DNA of 64,000 nucleotides, taken from the NCBI RefSeq assembly GCF_024323335.1, contig NC_066585.1:79435609-79499608 (forward strand). The letters run 5' to 3'. This document shows positions 22,001-32,900 of the stretch, piece by piece. Source of the DNA: Lathyrus oleraceus. Lineage: Eukaryota; Streptophyta; Magnoliopsida; Fabales; Fabaceae. The notes beneath the pieces are model-generated. The model did no database searches. It was not told where the DNA came from and saw nothing but the letters and a program-made list of their open reading frames with translations. The translations under genes were made by a program, and so were the position numbers. The stretch's first letter is position 1. Each line of letters begins with the position of its first letter.

Positions 22001-23417
22001 TATTCGGAATGGCCAGCAAGTTGATGTCGCTCTAGTCGATCATATTACTATGGTTAACCAGGGTAATGGTGGTAATTTTGAGATTGATGGGAATGGCATC
22101 CTGCGATTTAAAGGTAGAGTTTGTGTTCCTGAGGTGTCTGAATTGAAAAAGAGTATTCTTGAAGAGGGCCATAGGAGTGGATTGAGTATCCATCCAGGTG
22201 CAACTAAAATGTATCAAGATTTGAAGAAGTTGTTTTGGTGGGCTGGTATGAAAAGAGATGTTGCTAAGTTTGTGTATGCCTGTTTGACTTGTCAGAAGTC
22301 AAAGATTGAACATCAGAAACCGGCAGGTATGATGCAACCTTTGAAGATTCCTGAATGGAAGTGGGATAGCATTTCCATGGATTTTGTGACGGGATTGCCG
22401 AGGACGGTGAAAGGTAATGATTCTATTTGGGTGATTGTGGATCGATTGACTAAGTCGGCGCATTTCTTGCCGATGAAGATTAATCACTCTTTAGAGAAGT
22501 TGGCAGAGTTGTATATTGAGGAGATAGTGAGGCTGCATGGTATTCCATCCAGTATTGTGTCTGATAGAGATCCCAGATTTACTTCTAGATTTTGGGAAAG
22601 TTTACAGAAAACGTTGGGAACTAAGTTGAGGTTGAGTTCAGCTTATCATCCTCAGACTGATGGTCAGACTGAAAGAACTATCCAATCCTTGGAGGATTTG
22701 TTGAGAGCTTGTGTGTTGGAGCAGAGTGGTTCTTGGGATAGTTATTTGCCGTTGGTGGAGTTTACTTATAATAATAGTTTTCATGCTAGTATCGGTATGG
22801 CTCCATATGAAGCATTGTATGGTCGGAGGTGTAGAACTCCATTGTGTTGGTATGAATCAGGTGAGAGTGTTGTACTCGGACCTGAGATTGTGCAGCAGAC
22901 GACTGAGAGGGTTAAGATGATTCAGGAGAAAATGAAGATTTCTCAGAGTCGTCAGAAGAGTTATCATGATAAGAGGAGAAAGGCACTTGAGTTCCAAGAG
23001 GGAGATCACGTGTTCTTGAGAGTTACTCCGACGACAGGTGTGGGTAGAGCTTTAAAGTCTAAAAAGCTTACTCCGAGGTTTGTGGGTCCGTATCAGATTT
23101 TGAAGAGGGTTGGAGAAGTGGCGTATCGGATAGCTTTACCGCCGTCGCTTTCTAATCTGCATGATGTGTTTCATGTATCTCAGTTGAGAAAATATATTGC
23201 GGATCCTTCGCATGTTGTTCAGTTGGATGATATCCAGGTGAGGGATAATTTGACCGTTGAAGTGTTGCCAATTCGGATAGATGACCGAGAAGAGAAGACC
23301 CTGAGAGGTAAGAAGATTGCTCTAGTGAAAGTTGTTTGGGGAGGTCCAGCTGGTGAGAGCTTGACTTGGGAGCGTGAAGATCAGATGAAGGAGTCGTATC
23401 CGGTTCTATTTGCTTGA
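19050..23417 (+). CDS. gag-pol polyprotein of element N, intact
   Basis: One 1455-codon frame for all proteins needed for retrotransposition. I choose ATG 19050 ([13 protein letters not shown]); the frame is open from 19005, but F starts at the equivalent place ([15 protein letters not shown]). Domains by rough residue: Gag 25-190; three CCHC zinc knuckles 254-312; aspartic protease with VDTGATHS near 353; RT about 535-715 with FIDD near 678; RNase H about 820-935; integrase with HHCC zinc finger (1040-1080) and D-D-E residues near 1110, 1171 and 1207; a C-terminal chromodomain-like tail ending [18 protein letters not shown], as in Tekay/Del chromoviruses. One oddity: the RT motif reads VDYQQLN, where F has VDYRQLN. 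Confidence 0.95.
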   Translation: MAGENDRAIAEALTAMAQAMQAQQNPPVDEFRNLGRFLKNNPPTFKGRYDPDGAQIWLKEIEKIFRVMTCTEAQKVQFGTHMLSEEAENWWDNTRQRIAVPGAEMTWERFKTAFLEKYFPADVRCKKEMEFLELKQGNLSVADYASKFEELVQYCPHYNNADAEESKCVKFENGLRPEIKQGIGYQEIRRFPTLVNKCRIFDEDSKARTAHYKSLSEKKNKDRGSPYASPNGKGKQKVADEKKPSGGGSPIAGKCFKCGEPGHRADSCTKKVLRCFRCGQAGHRVTECKDAGPTCFNCGEKGHISSQCSKPKKAATAAHTTGRVFALSGTETPKEDNLIKGTCLINNVELLAIVDTGATHSFILYECATRIGVIMSSLGGSMVIDTPANGSVKTSVVCRGCHLTIFEREFVVDLVCLPLHQIDIILGMNWLEFYGVFIDCYRKTVRFSEVGENEEARFLSARQVGKFVKDEAQIFALFASLQANKKVVSVDLPVVCEFQDVFPEDVSELPPEREVEFAIDLVPGTSPVSMSPYRMSTAELVELKKQLEELLEKKFVRPSVSPWGAPVLLVKKKEGTMRLCVDYQQLNKVTIKNRYPLPRIDDLMDQLVGAHVFSKIDLRSGYHQIRVKSDDIAKTAFRTRYGHYEYNVMPFGVSNAPGVFMEYMNRIFHPYLDNFVVVFIDDILIYSKTEEEHAGHLRIVLQVLREKKLYAKLSKCEFWLKEVSFLGHVISSGGISVDPAKVDDVLQWETPKSATEIRSFLGLAGYYRRFIEGFSKLALPLTQLTKKGQVYVWDAACEASFVELKRRLTSAPVLILPNPGEPFVVYCDASLMGLGGVLMQNGKVVAYASRQLKVHERNYPTHDLELAAVVFVLKMWRHYLYGSRFEVFSDHKSLKYLFDQKELNMRQRRWLELLKDFDFELSYHPGKANVVADALSRKSLHMSMMMVRELELIEQFRDMSLGCEVSANSVKLGMLKLTSGILEDIRNGQQVDVALVDHITMVNQGNGGNFEIDGNGILRFKGRVCVPEVSELKKSILEEGHRSGLSIHPGATKMYQDLKKLFWWAGMKRDVAKFVYACLTCQKSKIEHQKPAGMMQPLKIPEWKWDSISMDFVTGLPRTVKGNDSIWVIVDRLTKSAHFLPMKINHSLEKLAELYIEEIVRLHGIPSSIVSDRDPRFTSRFWESLQKTLGTKLRLSSAYHPQTDGQTERTIQSLEDLLRACVLEQSGSWDSYLPLVEFTYNNSFHASIGMAPYEALYGRRCRTPLCWYESGESVVLGPEIVQQTTERVKMIQEKMKISQSRQKSYHDKRRKALEFQEGDHVFLRVTPTTGVGRALKSKKLTPRFVGPYQILKRVGEVAYRIALPPSLSNLHDVFHVSQLRKYIADPSHVVQLDDIQVRDNLTVEVLPIRIDDREEKTLRGKKIALVKVVWGGPAGESLTWEREDQMKESYPVLFA

Positions 23418-23423
23418 GGTATG

Positions 23424-23439
23424 TTTTCGAGGACGAAAA
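23424..23439 (+). other. TTTTCGAGGACGAAAA hairpin before N PPT
   Basis: A 6-bp stem with loop AGGA, seven bases after the gag-pol stop. The same 16-mer is in F (minus, 45649-45664), in the same place relative to stop codon and PPT. Its retention suggests a role in RNA processing or plus-strand priming. Confidence 0.6.
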
Positions 23440-23447
23440 CTCTTTTA

Positions 23448-23459
23448 GTGGGGGAGAAT
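23448..23459 (+). other. Polypurine tract of element N
   Basis: GTGGGGGAGAAT directly before the 3' LTR start. F has GTGGGGGAGAGT in the same place. Confidence 0.9.
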
Positions 23460-25325
23460 TGTAACACCCCGATTATCGTTAGAATAATTTAAATATTATT
23501 TAATATGATTATTTGAAGGTGAAAGGAATTATTAAATAATATTGGGAATTATTATTATTTATTATTATTATTATAGGTGTTATTTACTTTAATAATAATT
23601 AAATAAATAAAATAAAGGGAATATGAAGAGTGGAAGGGTAAAAGTGGAAATTGGATAAAAGAGGCCAAAGTGAGGACTCAGGTTTTTTTCACGTGTTTTT
23701 GCCTCAGAGTCAGAGAAAGGGGGGAGAAACGCTGAAGAGAAAGAGAAGGAAGAGGAAAAGGCCAAAGATTGCTTAGAGCTTCCTTCGATCCAAAGAGGTA
23801 AGGGGTCTGAACCTTATTAACTAATAATATGCTGAAAATGGTGAAATGTTAGATGGACGAAATTGGGATTTTAATCGAAGGAATTCGTAGAAATTATATG
23901 TAATGATGTTAGGATTTGTGAAATCGAATAGGGGATGTTTCGTGTTAGGTGATATGAGTGATTTGGTGTGAAATTGGGACTGTGAACGGTTGAATTGGAC
24001 AGGTTCGTAGTAGAGAAAACCCATAGCAGATCTGGAAAACTGGATTCTGGTCATACGCGTATGGCACTAGGCGGTACGCGTATGGGAGGGCTTAGGAAAG
24101 GGAGTTTTGGCGCTGGTACGCGCCATACGCGTGTGATACGCGTATCCCTGGATGTGGTACGCGTATGGTGTACGTCATACGCGTATGAGCGAAAGAGATG
24201 AGGTTTTGAACGTGAAAGTGTCTCTGTTGGTACGCGTACGAAGGTGTGGTACGCGTAGCATACACGTATGGATTTGGGCATTACGCGTATGGACTTGGCC
24301 AGGTTTGGGCAATACGCGTATGGGCATAGGCAGTACGCGTATGGGCAGAATTGTGATTTTCCTTAACAGTGGTCGTGCAGTTTTTGGTTGTTTAGGCTGA
24401 GGGATGTGCTTAGCTGAGGTATGATGTTGTGGGGTTCATTTCCCGTTGTTTAGAATAGTATAGGTATTAGTAGAGTGTGCTAATACTATGTTTGATTATG
24501 TGGCATGATGTGATATGCTTTTGCGATAAAATGTATTAATGATGATGACGACATGACTATATGATGCTGTTGTTGCTATGTTGATTATGATGCATGTTTG
24601 GTGTGCATGCATTCATGAAAGGCCGATGCCTAGTGATGAACGGACTGAGTTCCAATGATGTTGTTGACTCCGGGCTTGTTGAGAGGCTTGGTTCCTTACG
24701 GGGAACTCGGATTCTATGGTGATGAATCTGGGAGTGGTGATCCTGTAGTTGGTCACAAAATGGGTATACCGAGTCGTGTTGAGTCATGCATGGGTGTGTG
24801 CATTGCATTTGATGTGTTGTGTTGTTGATGTTCATGAGTTTATGGATTATGATGATTATGATGAATTGTGTGGCATATGTGAAATATATTTATGTTTATA
24901 TTTCTGTCGTTATATTATTATTTAATAATGTAATTCTCACCCCTTCTGCATGTGTTTATGTTCATCTATGATGAGCAATGTGCAGATAAAGTGGAGTAGC
25001 TATTGTTGAGGTTCGAAGAATAAGTGTAGAGTTATTCTACAGAGTCGAGTCAAATGCTCTGGTCATGTGACACCGGGGATTATGGGATTCGATAGCTAAA
25101 TTATTATTATTATTTACGTTGTTTATGATGACTAATTTGTTGAGATAATGTTGAAACATTTTTATAATATTTATGTTGTTGTCCGCTGCGAAGTTTTAAT
25201 AAAATAAATAATATGATTTATGTTGTGATGCGATAAGTGTTATGTTTTAAGAAATGTAAACTCTTCTACATGTTGTACTTTGATAATCTATTTAAATATG
25301 TCGTTTGGGGTAGAAGGGTGTTACA
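23460..25325 (+). repeat. 3' LTR of element N
   Basis: 1866 bp, TGTAACACCCC to GTTACA. Identical by eye to the 5' LTR except for the 19-bp insertion near 24230-24250 and T at 25280. Confidence 0.97.
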
Positions 25326-26948
25326 GATGTCACCAACAACGAAGCTGAGTATGAGGCTTGTATCATGGGGATAGAAGAAGCCATTGATTTGAGGATCAAA
25401 ACTCTTGACATCTATGGAGATTCCGCTCTAGTGATCAACCAGGTCAATGGAGATTGGAATACTAATCAACCGCATTTGATCCCCTACAAAGATTACACCA
25501 GAAGAATACTGACGTTCTTCAAGAAGGTGAAGTTGTATCATGTCTCCCGGGACGAGAATCAGATGGCTGATGCTTTGGCTACTTTGTCTTCTATGATCAA
25601 AGTCCATTGGTGGAATCATGTGCCACATGTTGCGGTGAATCGACTCGAGAGGCTTGCGTATGTGTTTGCAGTCGAGTCTGTTGCTGATGAGAAGCCGTGG
25701 TACTATGATATCAAGAATTTCCTCAAGAGTCAGGAGTATCCTGAAGGAGCGTCGAAGAATGACAAGAAGACCCTGAGAAGGCTAGCTGGAAGCTTTTATT
25801 TGAATCAGGATGACATGTTGTACAAGAGGAACTTTGACATGGTTCTGCTCAGATGCGTGGATAGACACGAAGCAGACATGTTGATGCAAGAAGTGCATGA
25901 GGGTTCGTTTGGTACCCATGCTGGTGGACATGCAATGTCCAAGAAATTGTTGAGAGCCGGTTATTACTGGATGACTATGGAATCCGATTGTTTCAAGTAC
26001 GCTCGGAAGTTCCATAAATGTCAAATCTATGCTGATAAGGTGCATGTACCACCAAGCCCTCTGAATGTCATGAACTCGCCTTGGCCGTTCGCCATGTGGG
26101 GCATTGATATGATTGGGAAGATTGAGCCTACCGCTTCTAATGGACATTGCTTCATCCTGGTTGCGACTGGTTACTTCACCAAGTGGGTGGAAGCAGCTTC
26201 CTATGCTAATGTTACCAAACAAGTGGTTTCCCGGTTTATCAAGAAGGAAATCATTTGTCGTTATGGGGTTCCTGAGAGAATCATCACTGACAATGGTTCG
26301 AATCTCAATAACAAGATGATGAAAGAGCTTTGTAAAGATTTTAAGATTGAACATCACAATTCTTCTCCTTACAGACCGAAGATGAATGGTGTTGTAGAGG
26401 CGGCAAACAAGAATATTAAGAAGATTGTGCAGAAGATGGTCGTAACGTACAAGGATTGGCATGAGATGCTGCCTTTCGCTTTGCATGGGTATCGTACATC
26501 AGTACGTACGTCGACCGGGGCAACCCCTTACTCCCTTGTGTATGGTATGGAAGCAGTCCTACCAGTTGAAGTGGAGATTCCTTCTCTGAGAGTTTTGTTG
26601 GACATCAAGCTTGACGAAGCCGAGTGGATTCGTACAAGGTTTAACGAGTTGAGCCTTATCGAAGAGAGACAACTAGCAGCTGTGTGCCATGGGCAGTTGT
26701 ATCAGAGAAGGATGAAAAGAGCCTTTGATAAGAAAGTGCTTCCTCGAAGCTATCAAACTGGTGATCTAGTTTTGAAGAGGATCCTTCCTCCCGGTACAAA
26801 TAACAGGGGCAAATGGACTCCGAATTATGAAGGTCCATATGTTGTGAAGAAGGTTTTCTCCGGTGGAGCCTTGATGCTTACAACTATGGATGGTGAAGAT
26901 TTTCCGTCCCCTGTTAACTCAGATGTAGTCAAAAAATACTTCGCGTAA
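25326..26948 (+). pseudogene. pol of element A, second part: RNase H end and integrase
   Basis: Continues the second RNase H after N. The first five bases are the duplicated target. RNase H residues visible: Glu in NEAEYEA, Asp in YGDSALV, Asp in MADALATL; with the Asp at ~16990 these make the D-E-D-D set. Integrase follows: HHCC finger region at about 25890-26030, core residues Asp in GIDMIG (about 26104), Asp in ITDNGS (about 26290) and Glu in VVEAAN (about 26397). The frame is open to TAA at 26946. In the zinc finger the first Cys of the expected C-x2-C is Phe (codon 26010-26012, KFHKC), probably a damaging change. Together with the upstream stops this part cannot be made as one polyprotein. 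Confidence 0.9.
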
Positions 26949-28866
26949 ATTGACCCGCTGGACAAAAAGAATAAAAGAGTCCAGGCAAAAAAGGGCATCC
27001 CGGCGAACCAAAAAAAAAAGAAAAGGTTTGGGCAAAAGTTAGGGATAAAAATGGAAAGAATTTGTACACCCGGTAAGTCGAAAACCCGCAAGGGTGGCTT
27101 AGGCAAAAATGGGTATCCCGGTGGATTGAAAACCCGAAAGGGCGATCCAGGAAAAAGAGGGATTAGAGCGAAGACTACAGTCTGAGTTATCTGTACTTCA
27201 TCGCGCTTCGTCGTCTGCCATCTCGAAAGATGTGATCAGTCCAGTCGTTCTTCTCAGAAAGCAAGGAAGTTGGGAGGAAAACTGACGATCTGTGAGTCAT
27301 AACAGAATTGGGAAATAGTGGATGTCGTGTTCACATTGCCATTAGGATAGATTTTTTCCTTTTGTGCGCAATTACCTCTTTCTAGGAATTGCTTCCCGAT
27401 GTATTCGCCTTTTCAGGCCCATTTTCAATCAATAAAAGTCGTTATTCAGATAAATTGCTCTCTTGTTTTTATTTTTACTGTTTTATTTGCAAAAACGTCC
27501 GAATTTTTGATAAACATTGCATATTAAAACATGAAGGCTAGACAATAACGTGCAGAAAGGTAAAACATTTGAAAATCACTTTGAATGTTGAGGACACTTG
27601 AGCGTATCTTGTCCATGCAATTCCTTGGGGCATGTATGTCGTGCTGTTTTGCAGGTTGTTACCTTTTGATTCCTGGCTGAAGCAGATGAGCCACGGTTGG
27701 TTCCTCAGCATCGTGAGAGGATGGGGTGTTCCCCAGCAGATATGTCCCCAAGCAAATCTGAAGGCTATCAGAACTATTTTTCTCCCCTGCAGAGGCGTCT
27801 GTGGATAGTACCTTCTACCCCCAGCAAAGCTCAGGATTGCCTATCCCCAGCAGGCCTGGAAATGGGTTGTACCCCCAGCTAGTCTGAAACTGTCAATTCC
27901 CAACTGAGTCTGAAGATTGTTAATCCCCACCGAGTTGGAAGGATGTGGTATCCCCAGCGAAGGTGTCAGTGGAGTGGTTTTATCCCCAGTAGTTTGGTTT
28001 GAAGTACTGCTACCCCTAGCGTGGTTGTGAACGCTTTTCCCCGGCAGGGTTGTGGATGTCTATCCCCAGCAGGGTCTGGTGTATTATTTTTCCAACAGAG
28101 TTATTCTCTTCTCAGCAGAGTGGTGTAGGCCTTTCCCCCAGTAGGGTCGTGTGTGCCTGTTCCCATCAGGGTTGTGAAGGTTTTCCACTAGCAGATCTCC
28201 CGAGCAGAGATTTATGTTAATTTTCCCCAGCAGGTTCCCCGAGTGGATCCGGTTCGGTGAAAATTATCTCCAGCAGTGTTTATCCTACCTATGGATGGGT
28301 CGTCCCCAGTAAATCACCATTTGGTTATTTCCCAAGCAGAGTCCCCGAGTGGATTGGGATCCTTTCCCCAGCAGCGGTGCTATTCTCCAGCATGAGTGAG
28401 AAGTTGGTGTTACTCCCCGCAGAGTATTCCTCAGACAGAGCCTCCCCACAGAGTTGGAGTGTATCTGATCAGTTGGCTCCCCAGCTGGAGTTCATCATTT
28501 GCATTTTGCATGTAGTGATCATTGCATCCTCAAATCGCGTAGCATTTCCATTCAATGTGGAGCATTACGCCATAGAAAAATTCGAACATATGCATTCATT
28601 TGTTGAAACTTAATCAGACCATATCCCCGGCAGAGGTGGATTGTTGTTCAACATCTGTACGACACATTTGCTACAGTTGCTCTTGACAGACAGTATTCAA
28701 GATTAATCCCCTCAGAGAGGTTTATTTCCTCACCACCCGTGAAAGGAAAGCTTGATTCTCCCCAGTGAGATCCCCAGGAGGTGTTCAGCCTTGCCCTGAC
28801 ATATACAAATGTCATCCCTGTGATACCGGTAAGTGTCATGTCAGCGCCCGCGTGTGTTCTTTCCTT

Positions 28867-29770
28867 GGTGTCGGTAAACACCATTCTTTCGGTGTCGGTA
28901 AACATCGAGTTTCATTCCAGTCATCGGTAAATGTCTGGTCGTCTTTTTTTTTCGGTGTCGGTAAACACCATCTTTCGGTGTCGGTAAACATCGAGTCCTA
29001 CCCCAGTCATTCATTAATGTCTGGTCTTCTTTGTTGATGTCGGTAAACATCATCTTTCGATGTTCGTAACATCGTCTCCTTCCCTAGTGAAGTGATCACC
29101 TCTCCGTTGGTGTCGATAAACGTTGAGTTTTTCCTAGTCGTCCGATGACGTCTAGTTGTATCTTCCCCACAGGTCATCCGTTGATGTCTGTTCGCCTCTC
29201 CGTTGGGGTCAATAAACGTTGAGTTTTTCCCAATCGTCCGTTGACGTTTGGTTGTATCAGCTTTTTCCCCAGTGGATTCACCTCTCCGTTGGTGTCGATA
29301 AACGTTGAGTTTTTCCCATTCATCCGTTGATGTCTGGTTGTGATATCCTATTTCCCAGTCATCGGTCAATGTCTGGTCGTCTTTGTTTGATGTCGGTAAA
29401 CATCATCTTTCGATGTCGGTAAACGTCGAGTCTCATCCTAGTCATTCGTTAATGTCTGGTCGATCCCCAGCCAGAGATTCCCAGTAGAGTCGTCGGTAAA
29501 CGTCCTATCTAGTTTCCGGTTGCAAGTATTTGCTTTCCTTCCCTAGTGAAGTGATCACCTCTCTGTTGGTGTCGATAAACGTCGAGCTTCTCCCGTTCGT
29601 CCGTTGACGTCTGGTCGAGTCCCTTCCCAGTCATCCGTTGATGTCTGGTCACCTCTCCGTTGGTGTCGATAAACGTTGAGTTTTTCCCATTCGTTTGTTG
29701 ACGTCTGGCTGTATCTTTTCCTTTGATAAAAATCAAAATCCCCAGTAGAGTCGTCGGTAAACGTCTTGTC
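28867..29770 (+). repeat. GTCGGTAAAC hairpin repeats in A 3' UTR
   Basis: Degenerate repeats that often form a small hairpin around CGGTAA: GGTGT/ACACC at 28867-28882 and 28954-28969, GATGT/ACATC at 29036-29051 and 29389-29404, and CGATGTT/AACATCG at 29058-29074. Other copies (GTGTCGATAAACGTTGAG) have lost the pairing. Confidence 0.65.
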
Positions 29771-29901
29771 TGGTTACTTGGCTTTTCCTTTAAGTCATCC
29801 CCCGCAGTGTGCAAATTTCTACGGTTCTTTGGTATTCAATCCCTGTTTACCCTGAAAGTCTGACAGTCGTTGCTCTCATCCGTTCGGGTTCCCAGTTGAT
29901 T

Positions 29902-29914
29902 GAATAGGGGCAGC
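29902..29914 (+). other. Polypurine tract of element A
   Basis: GAATAGGGGCAGC immediately before the 3' LTR start TGTAGCACC. Confidence 0.8.
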
Positions 29915-32900
29915 TGTAGCACCTTAAATTTGCACCTCCCATTTGTATATACATTTTCATTTTTAGGTCATTAACATTGCATTATTCATTGCATTAGTCC
30001 ATCAAGTCATCAGGCAAGACTGGTCAGAAGATTCAACTGGGCAAGCAAGCAAGTGAATTCTCCAGGAGATCAAAGCCCTAGGGTTGGTATAATGAGTTCA
30101 TATGATTCAAGGATCATTTTGAAGTGATTTGGCCAAGAATTGAAGGCTTAGATTCATCAGTCCATGTGCAAAATCATCTGAAACCCTAATAACTCAACAG
30201 AAGTCAACTGTCAGTTCAATTGTGGATTTGGAGGTGGGAGATGGTTAGAGATGCCTCATTCATGTGTAGACAAGTCTAATTTGACATTTCAAACATCAAC
30301 ATTGAAGGATTTGAAGTCAGATCAAGACTTTCCAAAAATAGCAGGTAAACCTGTAATTTGAATTTGCCAAAAATGGAAAGGTTTTCAACTCAAGATTACA
30401 TCATCAAGAAAGCTTCAAATGAAATTTTGTCCAACATGAAAGTTGAAGATCTTTCTCTCCCATTTCCAAAAAGTCCAAGATCATCAATTTCTCATGTGTG
30501 GTTAAGGAGATGTGATTAAAACATGGCAAAGTGTACTTGAAGATTCAAATGGGCATAACTTCTCAACCAAAACTCCAATTCAAGTGGTTCCTTTTGCATT
30601 GTTCTTATTTTGACCTATATTTTCCAAACCTTGCATTACATGCCATGCATTATCATCACATGAACATTTGGTAATTCACTTGATTTTTGGAGGGAAATTA
30701 TGGAATTTAAAAATGATGCATTATTTGAACATTTCATCACTTCCATTGGCTCCAAGACAGAATTTGAAGTGAATTTGAAGCATTCTTGTGCACTGTTCAC
30801 CATGCACACCATGCATAGAGGTGAGATACCAAATTTTCATATACACCACATTCTTGCTAATTCACTTAACTTTTGGCTAAACATGATTAGGAGCATGATT
30901 AGTAGGAGGTATATAACAGAAACCCTAACTGTTTTTCACTAAGAACACACAATTTTCAGATCTAGAAAAATTTTCACAAATTCTCTCTCAAAATTTTCTT
31001 CAAATTTCTTCAAGCAACATCCATTTCTCTTGCTTGATTCATCATCCTGAAGTGTTATCAAGGAGATTTGCACGTGGAATCGAAGAAAACAAGGCAAGAT
31101 TGCAGCATATTGAAGCATGAACTCATCCATGGCAAATGCAAATTCTGGTGGATCCGTGTGTAACTGAATCTCAAGCCTTCATCCAATCAACTTCACAAGC
31201 TTCATAGAGGAACATTGGAGCATTGCAAGGCCTGAATCCATCGAATTCCAGTTTTGCACTTCAAAGAGGTTCCAAATCGATTTCTCTAATTCTTAAAATG
31301 CTTATGCTATTATTGTTGATCTTTTGATGCTGAGTATTCTGAGCTTTGAATCACAACTTTTCATGCAAAATTGAGTTAGATATGCTAGATTAAAGTTTCA
31401 TAATTGATTATTCATTTGCTCGATTCTATGAATATATGATGATCCATGCCATTTCTATGCTTGATTCATGATTCTTGATGAAAGATCTACATGATGATAT
31501 GCTTAATTGTGATTTCTGAGAAAATTGTTCTTGATGCCTTGCACTGTTCATGATGAACACGTTGAAGATGATGAAGTTCATCTCCAGGCCATGTTTTGAT
31601 CTTTCGAAATACTTTTCCTGCGTTTTGCATGTGTTTGTCTCGTTCTCAACATGTATTGGTACACCTGTATGCCACGCCTTGTCCACATTTCGTTTTGATT
31701 GGCTCAGAAGCCTTTGACTTAGCCACATCACCTTTGACCGGCCACATATTAAATGAAATGCTAAGTTTCATCCTCAGCGCGCGCCAATATTTGAATTGTC
31801 ATGGTATTCGATCCTCCGTGCCAGCATTTCTTCATATGCTTCATTTATTTTCCTCATGTATTCATGTGCCATGCTTTACATCATTTTTTATTTTTTCTCC
31901 ATCTTCCAAAATTCATAAATAATTGAAAATTCATCCAAAAAATATGAGGTTTTTTGCATTGCATTCCTTATTGTCTCTATTATTGTTTGAACATTTTTCC
32001 ATGAATTGTGCATGGCTGGAAATTATTTTGTGCTAGGGAATGTGGACATGTATGCATTTTGTACCTTGCCTTGCCATATCATTTGTGAAATGCTGAGCAT
32101 TTATCCAATGAATTTGAAAATTTGCATGATGAAACTAGACTCTTGGCTTGACATTTTGGTGTTGATTTGGTATTTTTACCATTTGTCATTTCTGTTTTAT
32201 GATCATGTGAATGTAGGTGTGACAATTTGTGTCACACCTTTTCTTGTTCATCTTATGTGATGTGTTAGCCTTGCCTATTGATCTCCAATTGCCTTGAGTT
32301 TTTGTATGATGCATATTAGGGATGTTGTGATTGCTCATGATTTTTGTTGGAATTTTTGGGATCACTTCTTATTTAATTGAGATTTTTCATTCTAGATGGT
32401 CACATGTGAGCTTTTACATTGCCTTGAATTTCATTTGATTGTGAAATGCTTGTGGATTATCCAATGCTTGTGAATTTTTGCACACTATTTCTAGACATGT
32501 TGAATGTTGTTTTGGCTTTGGTTTGAGGTTTTTACCATAATCCATTTCTGTTTTAGGCCTATGCTAAGTTGGTGTGACAATTGGTGTCACACATGTGCTT
32601 GTTGTGCTTGCTTTGACTTATGCTATGTGATTACCATGCCTAATGTTGTCCAATGCCTCTAATTTTTTGTGTGTTGATCATGTTGTATGTCCTGTTTACT
32701 CATGAATCTTGCCAAGATTATTTGAATCATTTTTGATTTAATGTTCATTTGTTGCTTCTGATGTCACAATGTGGTCACAATTTGCATACCTTGCCATGTC
32801 TAGTTCATGAAATGAATTTGGTGAATGATATTGATATGGGACTTTTTGGGATGTGTTCTTGATTGATTGAAGTTGATTCATGTTGAATTTCATGTTCTGG

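Larger units (their letters stand above)
17085..25325 (+). mobile_element. Element N: complete Tekay/Del-like Ty3/gypsy retrotransposon nested in A
   Basis: 8241 bp with TSD GATGT, two LTRs (1847 and 1866 bp), an initiator-Met-type PBS, one uninterrupted gag-pol and a PPT. By eye the LTRs differ by one substitution (C at 18886, T at 25280) and one 19-bp length change in a minisatellite, so the insertion is very recent. This is the best candidate for a currently mobile copy, together with F. Confidence 0.97.
26949..29914 (+). other. 3' untranslated region of element A
   Basis: About 3 kb with no credible gene. Sub-regions: GGTATCCCGG / AAAACCCG(C/A)AAGGG words (27000-27160); many TCCCCAGCAGAG-type words (27700-28500); and GTCGGTAAAC hairpin repeats (28860-29770). 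The last two recall the CCCAGT-rich 3' UTR of element B. Confidence 0.75.
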
